Below are positions 43,666-53,212 of a stretch of 64,000 nucleotides of DNA, piece by piece. The DNA comes from an uncultured Lutimaribacter sp. (lineage in GTDB: Bacteria; Pseudomonadota; Alphaproteobacteria; Rhodobacterales; Rhodobacteraceae), in NCBI GenBank assembly GCA_913061505.1, contig CAJXSO010000001.1, forward strand, positions 1 through 64,000. The letters are read 5' to 3'. The notes under the pieces are model-generated. The model was not told the origin of the DNA and did not search any database. It saw only the letters and a program-made list of their open reading frames with translations. The position numbers and the translations under genes are program-made. Position 1 is the stretch's first letter. Every line of letters starts with the position of its first letter.

Positions 43666-44385
43666 CTAGCCACGCCCGATATAGGGCATTTTGGTGGCCA
43701 TGATCGTCATGAATTGCACATTGGCCTCTGGGCCCAAATCGGCCATCTGCACCACAGCGCGCGCCACATCATCCACATTCATGGTGGGCGGCGGGTTATC
43801 GGGATTGGCGGCAATGATCCCTTCCAACAAATCGGTGCGCGCATTGCCGATATCGATTTGCCCGCAGGCGATATCATAGCTGCGCCCATCCAGCGCCAAT
43901 GATTTTGTCAGGCCGGTAATGGCGTGTTTGGTGGTGGTATAGGCCACCGAGTTTTCCCGCGGGGCATGGGCACTGATCGAGCCGTTGTTGATAATGCGCC
44001 CCCCCATCGGGCTTTGCTGGCGCATCAGCGCGAATGCGGCGCGCGCGCAATAGAACATGCCGTTCAGGTTCACATCGACCACTTGGCGCCATTCCTCTAT
44101 CGCCAGCCCATCGATTGGCGCAGCGCGGCCAAACATGCCCGCGTTGTTAAACAGCACATCCAACCGCCCCACTTTGGCATGAAAGGCGCCAAATGCCGCC
44201 TCTACCGCGGCCGGGTCGGTGACATCGCAGGGCAGACTATGGGCATGCGCATGGCCATCTGCCACCTTGGCCAGCGCCTCGGCGCGGCGCGCCACCAGCC
44301 CCACCTGCCAGCCTGCATGCAAAAACGCCCGGGCGCAGGCGGCGCCAATGCCGGCACTGGCGCCGGTGATCACGATCGATTTCAT
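43666..44385 (-). CDS. Short-chain dehydrogenase/reductase
   Basis: 239 residues, classical SDR. Cofactor motif [15 protein letters not shown] is at residues 7-21, NNAGMFGR near 87, and the catalytic Tyr-x3-Lys in [10 protein letters not shown] near 151. The substrate is unknown; the LVARR segment after the second strand suggests NADP preference. Its start overlaps the helicase stop by four bases, so it is the second gene of that transcript. Confidence 0.92.
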   Translation of the reverse strand: MKSIVITGASAGIGAACARAFLHAGWQVGLVARRAEALAKVADGHAHAHSLPCDVTDPAAVEAAFGAFHAKVGRLDVLFNNAGMFGRAAPIDGLAIEEWRQVVDVNLNGMFYCARAAFALMRQQSPMGGRIINNGSISAHAPRENSVAYTTTKHAITGLTKSLALDGRSYDIACGQIDIGNARTDLLEGIIAANPDNPPPTMNVDDVARAVVQMADLGPEANVQFMTIMATKMPYIGRG

Positions 44386-45905
44386 TCTTCCCCCTCCAAT
44401 TTCAAAGGCGCAGGTGCTGCGCGCAAATCATCCACGGGCAAAGCACCCGACGGTTTTGACAGGCGGTTACGCACCACCCAAAACAGCCGCTCGGACGCGC
44501 GGGTGATTGCCACATAGGCCAAACGTTTCCACAAGGGTTGGCCCGCCTCGCTGCGCCCCATGCGCGCGGCGGCATATAAATCAGGCGCAAAGACCTGCAC
44601 ATTTTCCCATTGGCTGCCTTGCGCCTTGTGAATGGTCACAGCCGCCCCATGCAAAAATGCCGCGCCCATATTGGCGGCAAAGGGAATAAACGGCTCTTCC
44701 TCGTCGGGTTTTTCGATTTTCACGATACTGGCGGCCGACACTTGCGGATCTTCGGCGCCAATCACATGCAGCCGCGAAAACCCGGGCTTTCGCCCCGGCC
44801 CCAGATAGACAACCTGCGCGCCCTTGATCAATCCACGCGCCTCAAGATCGATGCGTTTCTTGCGGTGTTTCAGCGGCAATTCGATGCCATCGCAGATCAG
44901 CGGCTCGCCCGGCAGCAGCGCATCTTCGGGGGCGCCATGGACATGGCGAAAGGCCTGTATCAGGCGGATACGCGTGGCGTTGCGCCATACCAACACGGGC
45001 GAGCGCGCCATCAAATCCACCTCGACACGTTCGGCCCAGACAACGCGGCTGTCGCGGCGCGCGGTATGCTGCACCATGGTTTCAAACTGCTCGAACGTCA
45101 GCGCCGGGTCGGCCAGCGCATGGGCCAGATCCAGAATTGGGCTATCGGCATCTTGGCGGTGCACGCGCTGCAAGCGCAGCCGCGCGGGGGCGGGCAAGCT
45201 TTCAAACACCATACCCCCGGGCGCGTTTACAGGCGCCAGCTGGGCTGGATCGCCAAACAGCACCAGGGTTGGGAAAATCTCTTTCAGGTCGTCGAACTGA
45301 CGCTCATCCAACATCGAGGATTCGTCGATAAACCCCACATCCAGCGGTTCGTCGCGCCGCTTCCAGCCCGTAATGAAATCCGAGCCGCGCAAGCCCGCCG
45401 CCGCCAGCGCCCCGGGCACCGATTTTTGCGCCTGAAAAAACGCCCAGGCCCTATCCAGCGCCTGTTCGGTCAGCCCCTCGATTTCGGGTTTTTCGCCTTG
45501 GCCTGTCAGCCATTCGGCGATGCGCTCGTATTCGGGGTCGTAGACGGGGGTGTAGAGAATGCGGTGAATAGTGGTGGCCGGCACGCCGCGCATACGCAGC
45601 ACAAACGCCGCCTTGTTGGTGGGGGCCAGCACCGCCAGGCTGCGCTTGTCGCGGCGTTTTTTGCTTTCGTAATCGCCCGAGACCACCTCGACACCGGCGG
45701 CTTGCATGTCTTTGACCAAATGCGACAGCAGCATGGTTTTGCCCGAACCCGCCTTGCCCAGCACCGCCAGCACGCGGGTTTTGCCCTCGGCTGCGGGGGT
45801 TAATGACGATTGCAAAAGATCGATGCCCATACTGCGCATCGTCTCGGCGATACGGTCATAGGCCTCGGCCTGATCATCGGAAAATTGCAAGGCGGTTTCA
45901 GTCAT
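44382..45905 (-). CDS. RecD-like superfamily 1 DNA helicase / AAA ATPase
   Basis: 507 residues. Walker [15 protein letters not shown] is near residue 50, [11 protein letters not shown] is motif Ia, [10 protein letters not shown] is Walker [12 protein letters not shown] motif III, and the UvrD_C_2 end has [16 protein letters not shown] and [13 protein letters not shown]. It resembles RecD/TraA/Dda-type helicases that act 5' to 3', but lacks the RecD N-terminal domain. It probably works in DNA repair; its co-transcription with an SDR gene has no clear meaning. Confidence 0.88.
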   Translation of the reverse strand: MTETALQFSDDQAEAYDRIAETMRSMGIDLLQSSLTPAAEGKTRVLAVLGKAGSGKTMLLSHLVKDMQAAGVEVVSGDYESKKRRDKRSLAVLAPTNKAAFVLRMRGVPATTIHRILYTPVYDPEYERIAEWLTGQGEKPEIEGLTEQALDRAWAFFQAQKSVPGALAAAGLRGSDFITGWKRRDEPLDVGFIDESSMLDERQFDDLKEIFPTLVLFGDPAQLAPVNAPGGMVFESLPAPARLRLQRVHRQDADSPILDLAHALADPALTFEQFETMVQHTARRDSRVVWAERVEVDLMARSPVLVWRNATRIRLIQAFRHVHGAPEDALLPGEPLICDGIELPLKHRKKRIDLEARGLIKGAQVVYLGPGRKPGFSRLHVIGAEDPQVSAASIVKIEKPDEEEPFIPFAANMGAAFLHGAAVTIHKAQGSQWENVQVFAPDLYAAARMGRSEAGQPLWKRLAYVAITRASERLFWVVRNRLSKPSGALPVDDLRAAPAPLKLEGEE

Positions 45906-45969
45906 GGCGCGACACTACCCCGCGCCGGGGCCAAGCGCCAGACAGGGCATGCGCGGGCCACAAAAGATT

Positions 45970-45997
45970 GGGGCCCACACATGGCTGTGCGGGCCCC
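45970..45997 (-). terminator. Hairpin downstream of ccr
   Basis: GGGGCCC-A-CACA (45970-45981) and TGTG-C-GGGCCCC (45986-45997) form an 11-bp stem with one mismatch and a 4-base loop, 22 bases past the ccr stop on the minus strand. Only a short T-rich tract follows. Confidence 0.6.
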
Positions 45998-46018
45998 GAT
46001 AGCAAAGCTCAGCCACGT

Positions 46019-47308
46019 TTACTTGCGGCCTGCTTCCAAAACATCTTCCAAGGTGCGCAGGCCAGTTTTGGGGGCCTGAACCAGCACCGCCATATTGCCG
46101 GGCTTGTGCTGGTTGCGCAGCATCATCGTATGCGCCTGGGGTATTTCGTTCCAGGGAAACACCTCGGACATGCAGGGATCGAGGCGGCGCTCGATCATCA
46201 GGCGGTTGGCGCTGGCGGCTTGCTTGAGGTTGGCAAAATGCGACCCCTGCAAGCGCTTTTGATGCATCCACATGTAGCGCACATCAAAGGTGCAGTTGAA
46301 CCCCGAGGTGCCCGCACAGATCACCACGATACCGCCCTTTTTCACCACCAATGTGGACACGGGGAATGTGGCCTCGCCCGGGTGTTCAAACACCATATCC
46401 ACATTCACACCTTTGCCGGTGATATCCCAAATTGCCTTGCCGAATTTGCGGGCCTCTTTCAGCCATTCGTTATATTCGGGCGTGTTCACCGTGGGCAACT
46501 GCCCCCAGCAATTGAAATCCTTGCGGTTGATCACGCCCTTGGCGCCCTGATCCATCACAAACTGGCGCTTGCTTTCGTCAGAGATCACACCAATCGCATT
46601 GGCCCCTGCGGTATTGGCCAGCTGGATGGCGTAGCTGCCCAAACCGCCCGATGCGCCCCAAACCAGCACGTTCTGGCCCGGCTTCAGCTCGTGCGGGTGA
46701 TGGCCAAACAGCATGCGATATGCGGTGGCCAGGGTCAGCGTGTAGCACGCACTTTCTTCCCAGGTCAGGTGCTTTGGGCGCGGCATCAGCTGCTGGGCCT
46801 GCACGCGGGTAAACTGCGAGAACGAGCCATCGGGGGTTTCATAGCCCCAGATGCGCTGGGTGGGCGAAAACATCGGGTCGCCGCCGTTGCATTCTTCGTC
46901 ATTGCCGTCGTCTTGGTTGCAGTGGATCACAACCTCGTCGCCAACTTTCCAGTTTTTCACCTTGTCACCCACGGCCCACACGATGCCCGAGGCATCTGAA
47001 CCGGCAATATGATAGGCGGCTTTATGGCCATCAAAGGGCGAGATCGGCACGCCAAGCCCGGCCCAAACGCCGTTGTAATTCACCCCGGCCGCCATCACCA
47101 GCACCAGCACTTCGTGGCTGTCGATCTGCCAGGTTGGCACAACCTCTACCTGGAACGATTGTTCAGGCTCGCCATGGCGCTCGCGGCGGATGGCCCAGGC
47201 ATACATATTCTTAGGCACATAGCCCAAGGGGGGCATTTCGCCGATCTCATACAGGTCTTTTTCAGGCGCCTCATAGGGGGCCATACCGGTTGCGGTGTCC
47301 AAAGCCAT
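46019..47308 (-). CDS. ccr: Crotonyl-CoA carboxylase/reductase
   Basis: 429-residue medium-chain reductase that reductively carboxylates crotonyl-CoA to ethylmalonyl-CoA with NADPH, the key step of the ethylmalonyl-CoA pathway. Characteristic sequence includes MPPLGYVPKNMYAWAIRRER near residues 24-43, GDEVVIHCNQDDGND, and VWGASGGLGSYAIQLANTAG as the NADPH-binding loop. GGAGG lies seven bases before the ATG. It diverges from ecm across a 337-base control region. Confidence 0.97.
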   Translation of the reverse strand: MALDTATGMAPYEAPEKDLYEIGEMPPLGYVPKNMYAWAIRRERHGEPEQSFQVEVVPTWQIDSHEVLVLVMAAGVNYNGVWAGLGVPISPFDGHKAAYHIAGSDASGIVWAVGDKVKNWKVGDEVVIHCNQDDGNDEECNGGDPMFSPTQRIWGYETPDGSFSQFTRVQAQQLMPRPKHLTWEESACYTLTLATAYRMLFGHHPHELKPGQNVLVWGASGGLGSYAIQLANTAGANAIGVISDESKRQFVMDQGAKGVINRKDFNCWGQLPTVNTPEYNEWLKEARKFGKAIWDITGKGVNVDMVFEHPGEATFPVSTLVVKKGGIVVICAGTSGFNCTFDVRYMWMHQKRLQGSHFANLKQAASANRLMIERRLDPCMSEVFPWNEIPQAHTMMLRNQHKPGNMAVLVQAPKTGLRTLEDVLEAGRK

Positions 47309-47645
47309 TTTCAGCCTCCACTGTCAAATCTCGCCGCATTGCAGAATCGCGGCTTCTGAAGCCGAGATAAAGACGTCAAAGTAACTTTGCAACAGTATTT
47401 GGGCAATTTTTGTAACTTTATAACCGAGCGGCTGCAGCATCGGCCAAATTTACCACATTTCACCGCCAAACCGCCCCGCTTGCCCCGGCCATGCCCCCTG
47501 GTGCCACGGCCACAGCACCGCCCGGCCCGGCCCAGATAGAGAAATGCCCGATGCCGCGACGCAGCGAATTGACCTTAGCACAAAATTCCGCTCTATTACC
47601 ACGCAACGCAATAAAATTGCCCAATGCTTGATTCCGGAGGCCCCG
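47309..47645. promoter_or_regulatory. Divergent ccr/ecm control region
   Basis: No gene lies here. The stretch is AT-richer than its flanks. GTAACTTTGCAAC (47381-47393) and GTAACTTTATAAC (47412-47424) are tandem 13-base boxes 31 bp apart. The first also forms the palindrome CAAAGT-A-ACTTTG (47377-47389) and contains AACTTTGCAA, like the RamB site core. The boxes lie 73-116 bases upstream of the ccr start. Confidence 0.6.
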
Positions 47646-49613
47646 ATGACCCAGCCGCAAAAAGACAAACCCTGGCTTTTCCGCACCTATGCCGGCCATT
47701 CTACCGCCGCGGCCTCGAATGCGCTTTACCGCAACAACCTGTCCAAGGGCCAAACCGGCCTGTCGGTGGCCTTCGATCTGCCCACGCAAACCGGCTATGA
47801 CAGCGACCATATCCTTGCGCGGGGCGAGGTGGGCAAGGTGGGCGTGCCCATCAGCCATTTGGGCGATATGCGCACCCTGTTCAGCGATATCCCGCTAGAG
47901 CAGATGAACACATCGATGACCATCAACGCCACCGCGCCTTGGCTTTTGGCGCTGTACATCGCCGTGGCCGAGGAACAGGGCGCCGATATCGCGCGCCTGC
48001 AGGGCACGGTGCAAAACGACTTGATGAAAGAATACCTCAGCCGCGGCACCTATATCTGCCCCCCCCAGCCCAGCCTGCGGATGATCGCCGATGTGGCCGA
48101 ATATTGCTACACCAACGTGCCAAAATGGAATCCGATGAACGTGTGTTCCTATCACCTGCAAGAGGCAGGCGCGACACCCGAACAGGAACTGGCCTATGCC
48201 CTGGCCACGGCCATCGCCGTGCTCGACCAGCTAAAACCCCGCGTGCCAGCCGCCGATTTCCCCGCCATGTGCGGGCGCATCTCGTTTTTCGTAAACGCCG
48301 GCATCCGCTTTGTCACCGAAATGTGCAAAATGCGCGCCTTCGTGGATTTGTGGGATGAAATCCTCAGCCAGCGCTATGGCGTCGAAGACCCGAAATTCCG
48401 CCGCTTCCGCTATGGCGTGCAGGTCAACAGCCTGGGGCTGACAGAACAGCAGCCCGAAAATAACGTCTACCGTATCTTGATTGAAATGCTGGCGGTGACC
48501 CTGTCGAAAAACGCCCGCGCCCGTGCTGTGCAGCTGCCCGCCTGGAACGAGGCCCTGGGCCTGCCCCGCCCCTGGGATCAGCAATGGTCGCTGCGCATGC
48601 AGCAAATCATGGCCTATGAAACCGACCTTCTGGAATATGGCGATCTTTTCGATGGCAACCCCGCGGTTGCCGCCAAGGTCGAGGCCCTCAAAGACGGGGC
48701 ACGCCACGAATTGGCCACGCTCGATGCCATGGGCGGCGCGGTGCAGGCGATTGATTATATGAAATCCCGCCTGGTGGATTCCAATGCCGAACGGCTCAAC
48801 CGGATCGAACGCAATGAAACCGTCGTTGTGGGCGTGAACCGCTGGCAACAGGGCGAGGCCAGCCCGCTGACCGCAGGCGACGGCGGCATCATGGTGGTTG
48901 ACCCGGCGGTCGAGGCCGACCAAATCGCGCGCCTGGCCGAATGGCGCAGCACGCGCGACCAAAACGCAGTGGCACAGGCCCTGGCCGCCCTGCGCCAAGC
49001 CGCACAAGAGGGGCGCAATATCATGCCCGCCTCGATCGAGGCCGCGCGCGCCGGCGTGACAACCGGCGAATGGGCCGCTGAAATGCGCGCCGTTCACGGC
49101 GAATACCGCGGCCCCACGGGCGTGTCGAAATCTGTCAGCAACAAAACCGAAGGCCTGGAAGAACTGCGCGCCGCGGTCGATACCGTCAGCGACAAGCTGG
49201 GCCGCCGCCTGAAATTTCTGGTCGGCAAACCGGGCCTCGACGGCCATTCCAATGGCGCCGAGCAAATCGCCTTCCGCGCCCGCGATTGCGGCATGGATAT
49301 CACCTACGAAGGCATCCGCCTGACCCCCGAGGAAATCGTCGCCCGCGCCCAAGCAGAAAACGCGCATGTGGTGGGCCTGTCGATCCTGTCGGGCAGCCAT
49401 ATGCCCTTGATGGAAGATTTGATGCAAAAAATGCAGGCGGCGGGCCTGGCCCATATCCCTGTGGTGGTGGGCGGTATCATCCCCGATGACGATGCCCAGC
49501 GCCTGCAGGCCATCGGTGTGGCCCGCGTCTACACCCCAAAAGACTTTGAATTGAACACCATCATGATGGATATCGTCACCCTGGCCGATCCCAAAGAGAT
49601 CGCCGCAGAATAA
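47646..49613 (+). CDS. ecm: Ethylmalonyl-CoA mutase (coenzyme B12-dependent)
   Basis: 655 residues; converts (2R)-ethylmalonyl-CoA to methylsuccinyl-CoA. The N-terminal substrate barrel starts with [20 protein letters not shown] and includes [15 protein letters not shown]. The C-terminal B12 domain has the base-off motif D-x-H-x-x-G in [11 protein letters not shown], then [14 protein letters not shown] and [13 protein letters not shown]. The start at 47646 has GGAGG five bases upstream. Overall sequence favours Ecm over methylmalonyl-CoA mutase, as does the divergent ccr. Confidence 0.95.
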   Translation: MTQPQKDKPWLFRTYAGHSTAAASNALYRNNLSKGQTGLSVAFDLPTQTGYDSDHILARGEVGKVGVPISHLGDMRTLFSDIPLEQMNTSMTINATAPWLLALYIAVAEEQGADIARLQGTVQNDLMKEYLSRGTYICPPQPSLRMIADVAEYCYTNVPKWNPMNVCSYHLQEAGATPEQELAYALATAIAVLDQLKPRVPAADFPAMCGRISFFVNAGIRFVTEMCKMRAFVDLWDEILSQRYGVEDPKFRRFRYGVQVNSLGLTEQQPENNVYRILIEMLAVTLSKNARARAVQLPAWNEALGLPRPWDQQWSLRMQQIMAYETDLLEYGDLFDGNPAVAAKVEALKDGARHELATLDAMGGAVQAIDYMKSRLVDSNAERLNRIERNETVVVGVNRWQQGEASPLTAGDGGIMVVDPAVEADQIARLAEWRSTRDQNAVAQALAALRQAAQEGRNIMPASIEAARAGVTTGEWAAEMRAVHGEYRGPTGVSKSVSNKTEGLEELRAAVDTVSDKLGRRLKFLVGKPGLDGHSNGAEQIAFRARDCGMDITYEGIRLTPEEIVARAQAENAHVVGLSILSGSHMPLMEDLMQKMQAAGLAHIPVVVGGIIPDDDAQRLQAIGVARVYTPKDFELNTIMMDIVTLADPKEIAAE

Positions 49614-49633
49614 GCCCATCACAGGGGCAGGCC

Positions 49634-49662
49634 AAAAAGGGGGGTGGCATGCCCCCCTTTTT
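49634..49662 (+). terminator. Intrinsic terminator of ecm
   Basis: AAAAAGGGGGG pairs with CCCCCCTTTTT around a 7-base loop; the T-run ends at 49662. Confidence 0.88.
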
Positions 49663-49704
49663 CGTTTCATCTTGCTAAAAATACTCATCACACCAGGGGC
49701 CAAA

Positions 49705-50421
49705 ATGACCATCCACATCGGTGCCGCACCCGGCCAAATCGCCGAAACCGTTTTGATGCCAGGCGATCCCTATCGCGCGCGCTGGGCGGCCGAGACATTT
49801 TTGGAAACCCCGGTTTTGGTGAACGATGTGCGCGGCATGCTGGGCTATACTGGCCTGTGGCAGGGGCAGCGGGTGACGATCCATGGCAGTGGCATGGGCA
49901 TGCCGTCGCTGTCGATCTATGCCAACGAGCTGCTGCGCGATTACGGGGCCAAAACCCTCATTCGCATCGGCTCTTGCGGGGCCATGCAGCCCCATATCGG
50001 GCTGCGCGATATCATTTTGGCGCAAACCGCCAGCAGCCTTTCCACCCCCTCGCGCGGTATTTTCCGCGAGCTGAATTTCGCGCCATGCGCCGATTTTGGG
50101 CTGCTGTCAGCCGCATATCAGGCAGCCGGCGCTTTGGGCATCACCCCGCATGTCGGCGGCATTTATTCGGCCGATGTTTTTTACGACGAACGCCCCGATT
50201 TAAACCAGATCATGGTGCGCCACGGGATCTTGGCGGTCGAGATGGAAGCGGCCGAGCTTTACAATCTGGCCCATCGCCATGGGGCACGGGCCCTGGCGGT
50301 GCTGACCGTGTCAGACCATTTGCAAACCGGCGCAGCCCTGGCCGCGGCCGAGCGCGAGCAAAGCTTTGCCGATATGGTTCAAATCGCGCTACAGGCGGCC
50401 TTTGCCCAGCCTGCCCCCTAG
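49705..50421 (+). CDS. deoD: Purine nucleoside phosphorylase, DeoD type
   Basis: 238 residues, the exact usual length. It phosphorolyses purine (deoxy)nucleosides. Markers are [20 protein letters not shown] at the start, [16 protein letters not shown] (about residues 62-77), RIGSCGAMQ and the nucleoside-binding VEMEAAELY. The ATG at 49705 starts the standard N-terminus; the longer frame upstream is not supported. It fits with the nucleoside transporter and PfkB kinase as a purine salvage set. Confidence 0.95.
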   Translation: MTIHIGAAPGQIAETVLMPGDPYRARWAAETFLETPVLVNDVRGMLGYTGLWQGQRVTIHGSGMGMPSLSIYANELLRDYGAKTLIRIGSCGAMQPHIGLRDIILAQTASSLSTPSRGIFRELNFAPCADFGLLSAAYQAAGALGITPHVGGIYSADVFYDERPDLNQIMVRHGILAVEMEAAELYNLAHRHGARALAVLTVSDHLQTGAALAAAEREQSFADMVQIALQAAFAQPAP

Positions 50422-50427
50422 CGCCCG

Positions 50428-51303
50428 TTACCGGCCATGGCTGCGGTCATAGCCATTTGGCGGGGGGCTTTGCCAGCCCTCCAGCGCCGCAGCTGGCGTT
50501 TCAAACACCTCAACCAGCAGCGGGTAGCAGGCGGCACTATCTGATGAATGCTCGGCCGAACAATCGCCCCCCGGACAGGCCGATAGCGCGCCCAGCAGGT
50601 CGATTTCGGCAAAGAATTCCAGGTAATCACCGGGGCGCACCGGGCTGGCCTTCATGAAATACTGGCCGGTATCGCGGGTAAAGCCCGTGCACATAAATAC
50701 GTTCAAGACATCATGCACCAGCGGCTCGGCGCTGGCCAAGGGCAGGCCTATTTCATCGGCCACAGCGCGCGTCAGGTTGGAATGGCAGCAATGGTGATAT
50801 TGGCTACCTGCCAGCAGATTGCCGGTATAGGGGTCACAGCGCGTGCCGATCACATCGTGAACCGACCCACCATAGGCATCTTTGCCATACCAGCCCAATG
50901 TATCTGTGGTGATGGTCGCCATCGGGCGCAGCATGGGAAAGCTAGACCACAGGCGCTGCCCCGTGGTGACATGGGTGCCATGCAGCGCGCGGGTTTTGCC
51001 GGAATAAAACCGCTCGGCCAAATCATTGGCATTCCACAGGTTCAAATCCCCCACCTGCGGCCCCTCGATGCTGGTGATGCGAAAAAACCCACCCGCTGGC
51101 ACATGGAATGTGGCCGCCTGGCGCGGCGGCACCTGCACCTCAGCCGTTTTTTGGGCGGCAGCGCGGGCGCGCGAATAAAGCGCCATATCGGGCTTGGGCA
51201 GCGTGTGGTTTGGGTAACAGATCACCGGTGGCACGGCGCGCCGGGCCTCGGCGTCGCTGGGCACAGTGGCAGGGTTTGGGGCAGGGTTTGGGGCGGTTTG
51301 CAT
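50428..51303 (-). CDS. DUF1989 / urea carboxylase-associated family protein
   Basis: 291 residues. After a Pro/Ala-rich leader of about 30 residues the DUF1989 core reads GPQVGDLNLWNANDLAERFY, HDVIGTRCDPYTGNLL, YHHCCHSNLTRAV and VLNVFMCTGFTRDTGQYFMK, with many conserved Cys/His that look like a metal site. Family members accompany urea carboxylase or guanidine metabolism, but no such genes are nearby. The ATG at 51303 was chosen; a repeated PNPA segment near the start is low-complexity. Confidence 0.85.
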   Translation of the reverse strand: MQTAPNPAPNPATVPSDAEARRAVPPVICYPNHTLPKPDMALYSRARAAAQKTAEVQVPPRQAATFHVPAGGFFRITSIEGPQVGDLNLWNANDLAERFYSGKTRALHGTHVTTGQRLWSSFPMLRPMATITTDTLGWYGKDAYGGSVHDVIGTRCDPYTGNLLAGSQYHHCCHSNLTRAVADEIGLPLASAEPLVHDVLNVFMCTGFTRDTGQYFMKASPVRPGDYLEFFAEIDLLGALSACPGGDCSAEHSSDSAACYPLLVEVFETPAAALEGWQSPPPNGYDRSHGR

Positions 51304-51371
51304 GGGGTTCTGGCCTTTGGGTTTTGCAAGCAAACTGGCGCGTTGGCCCGCCCGTGGCAAGCCCCGAATGC

Positions 51372-51397
51372 AAAAGGCCAGCCCAAGCGGGCTGGCC
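51372..51397 (-). terminator. Intrinsic terminator of the sdh operon
   Basis: On the minus strand a perfect 9-bp stem (GGCCAGCCC with GGGCTGGCC) and a 4-base loop lead into TTTT, 24 bases past the sdhB stop. Confidence 0.85.
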
Positions 51398-51421
51398 CTA
51401 TAATGCAGCACAAAGCAAAAA

Positions 51422-52201
51422 TCAGACTGCGCGTTCCAGCATCATTTTCTTGATCGATGCAATGGCCTTGGCCGGGTTCAGCCCCTTGGGGCAGGTTTTG
51501 GTGCAGTTCATGATCGTGTGGCAGCGATACAGTTTGAACGGGTCTTCCAAGGCATCCAGACGCTCGCCCGTGGCCTCGTCGCGGCTGTCGATGATCCAGC
51601 GGTAGGCATGCAGCAGCGCGGCTGGCCCAAGATAGCGATCGCCGTTCCACCAATAGCTGGGGCACGAGGTAGAGCACGAGGCGCACATCACGCATTCATA
51701 CAAACCATCCAGCTTTTTGCGATCTTCGATGGATTGTTTCCACTCTTTCGCGGGGCGGTTGGTTTTGGTTTCCAGCCAGGGCATGATGCTGGCATGCTGG
51801 GCATAAAAATGGGTCAGATCTGGGATCAAATCCCGGACCACCGGCATATGCGGCAGCGGGTAGATTTTCACATCGCCCTTGATCTCGTCTAGGCCATAGA
51901 TACAGGCCAGCGTGTTGATACCATCGATATTCATGGCACACGAGCCGCAAATCCCCTCGCGGCACGAGCGGCGGAAGGTCAACGTGGGGTCAATTTCGTT
52001 TTTGATCTTGATCAGTGCGTCCAGCACCATGGGGCCGCAACGATCCATATCGACGAAATAGGTATCCACCCGCGGGTTTTCGCCATCGTCGGGCGACCAG
52101 CGGTAAATCTGGAATTTACGCAGGTTGGTGGCACCCTCTGGCTTGGGCCATGTCTTGCCCACGCGGATACGGGAATTTTTTGGGAGAGTCAGTTGTACCA
52201 T
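51422..52201 (-). CDS. sdhB: Succinate dehydrogenase, iron-sulfur subunit
   Basis: 259 residues. [2Fe-2S] ligands lie in [13 protein letters not shown] and the later Cys of NTLAC; [4Fe-4S] in [12 protein letters not shown]; [3Fe-4S] in CHTIMNC and [10 protein letters not shown]. It passes electrons from SdhA to ubiquinone at SdhCD. An AGGAG site lies nine bases before the ATG at 52201; another ATG two codons upstream is too close to it. A strong hairpin abuts the ribosome site. Confidence 0.97.
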   Translation of the reverse strand: MVQLTLPKNSRIRVGKTWPKPEGATNLRKFQIYRWSPDDGENPRVDTYFVDMDRCGPMVLDALIKIKNEIDPTLTFRRSCREGICGSCAMNIDGINTLACIYGLDEIKGDVKIYPLPHMPVVRDLIPDLTHFYAQHASIMPWLETKTNRPAKEWKQSIEDRKKLDGLYECVMCASCSTSCPSYWWNGDRYLGPAALLHAYRWIIDSRDEATGERLDALEDPFKLYRCHTIMNCTKTCPKGLNPAKAIASIKKMMLERAV

Positions 52202-52217
52202 GCCCATTTTCTCCTTG

Positions 52218-52267
52218 CATCTGGGCACGGCATCGGCCGGCCCTGTCGTTGCGTATGTGCCCAGATG
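52218..52267 (-). other. Hairpin abutting the sdhB ribosome-binding site
   Basis: A perfect 11-bp inverted repeat (CATCTGGGCAC at 52218-52228 and GTGCCCAGATG at 52257-52267) encloses 28 bases including GGCCGGCC. On the transcript the stem ends immediately before CAAGGAG of sdhB. It may mark an RNA processing site or tune sdhB translation. Confidence 0.7.
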
Positions 52268-52289
52268 GGCCGTAGCTGCCCGGGCGCGC

Positions 52290-53099
52290 TCATTTAAAAA
52301 GCCCCCGGTTGGCAATGACCACATCGCGGATCACACCGATATCTTTTGGCTTAAGGCCGGTTTTGTTGACCTCGATCATAAAGGCCAGCGCCGCCTCTGG
52401 TAGGGCTTCGTTTTGCGCCCCCGGATCTTGCAGTTGCGCAATAACCCCAGCCTCTAGCCCGGCGGCGGCCAGCAAGGTGGTGCCGGTTAACCGGCCTTGG
52501 GCGCGATCGGCCTGCATATCGTGAAAGGTCACGGGCGCGGGCGTCAGCGCGGCCAGCTGCGCCTGTAGCGCGGCCCAATCCACCACCAGGTGCCGGGCGG
52601 GCCAGCTGTCAAAGCTGTGAGTGCCGCGCAGTTGCTTGACCTCTTGGTTATGGGCGCTGCGCAGCCATGCCTGTGGCTCGCGGATGAAAAAGTGAAATTC
52701 GTTTTGCGCGTCAGATGCCGCCTCGGCCACCAGGGGCACGATGGTGGTGGCATGATCGAAAATCGTGCCGCTGTCATCATGCAGGCGCACCCCCAGCACA
52801 TTTTCATCCGACACAATCGCCACGCTGTGGCCATCGGCGCGCACCTTGGCCACCAGGCGGCGCACCTCGTCTTGAAAACTGGCACGCGCCGCGGCGGTTT
52901 TGCTGCCCAAAAAGGCAGCAGCCGCCCCGCGCAAGGCCGCAGTCCAGCGGCCGCGGGGAAACAGCGCGACCCTATCGCGCAGCAGACGGGCGTTTTTGCG
53001 CATCAGCGCTTGTACGGCGGTTGTGCCGGTTTTTTGGAACCCGAAATGCCAAATCATGCGCGGACCGGGCAGCGCGGGCACGGGGGCAAACGCGCTCAT
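52290..53099 (-). CDS. Sulfotransferase-like protein inside the sdh operon
   Basis: 269 residues. The N-terminal [20 protein letters not shown] (about residues 17-36) looks like the PAPS-binding P-loop of sulfotransferases (GxxKxGTT). [20 protein letters not shown] (about 136-155) matches the second, 3'-phosphate-binding motif (R-x-P-x-x-x-x-x-S). No signal peptide is seen. It lies between sdhA and sdhB in the same direction, 113 bases after sdhA. Its role in a respiratory operon is unclear and no clear ortholog is recognised. Confidence 0.75.
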   Translation of the reverse strand: MSAFAPVPALPGPRMIWHFGFQKTGTTAVQALMRKNARLLRDRVALFPRGRWTAALRGAAAAFLGSKTAAARASFQDEVRRLVAKVRADGHSVAIVSDENVLGVRLHDDSGTIFDHATTIVPLVAEAASDAQNEFHFFIREPQAWLRSAHNQEVKQLRGTHSFDSWPARHLVVDWAALQAQLAALTPAPVTFHDMQADRAQGRLTGTTLLAAAGLEAGVIAQLQDPGAQNEALPEAALAFMIEVNKTGLKPKDIGVIRDVVIANRGLFK

Positions 53100-53212
53100 A
53101 CCCGCGCCCCCCCAAACACCACAGCCCCCACCCCTGCGCGCGCCAAAGCGCCGCCGGGGCCGATGCTGTTTTGTGCCATGAAACGCGCCAAACCCGTGGT
53201 CCTTTTTTCGCC

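Noticed and set aside
44610-45803. 397-codon plus-strand frame
   Set aside because: Antisense to the RecD-like helicase with intact Walker motifs; no domain seen.
48231-49718. 495-codon minus-strand frame
   Set aside because: Antisense to ecm, with the His/Gly-rich composition of reversed coding sequence.
51269-51300. Tandem GGGGCAGGGTTT-like repeat
   Set aside because: It encodes a short Pro-Asn-Pro-Ala repeat at the N-terminus of the DUF1989 protein; low-complexity coding, not a separate element.
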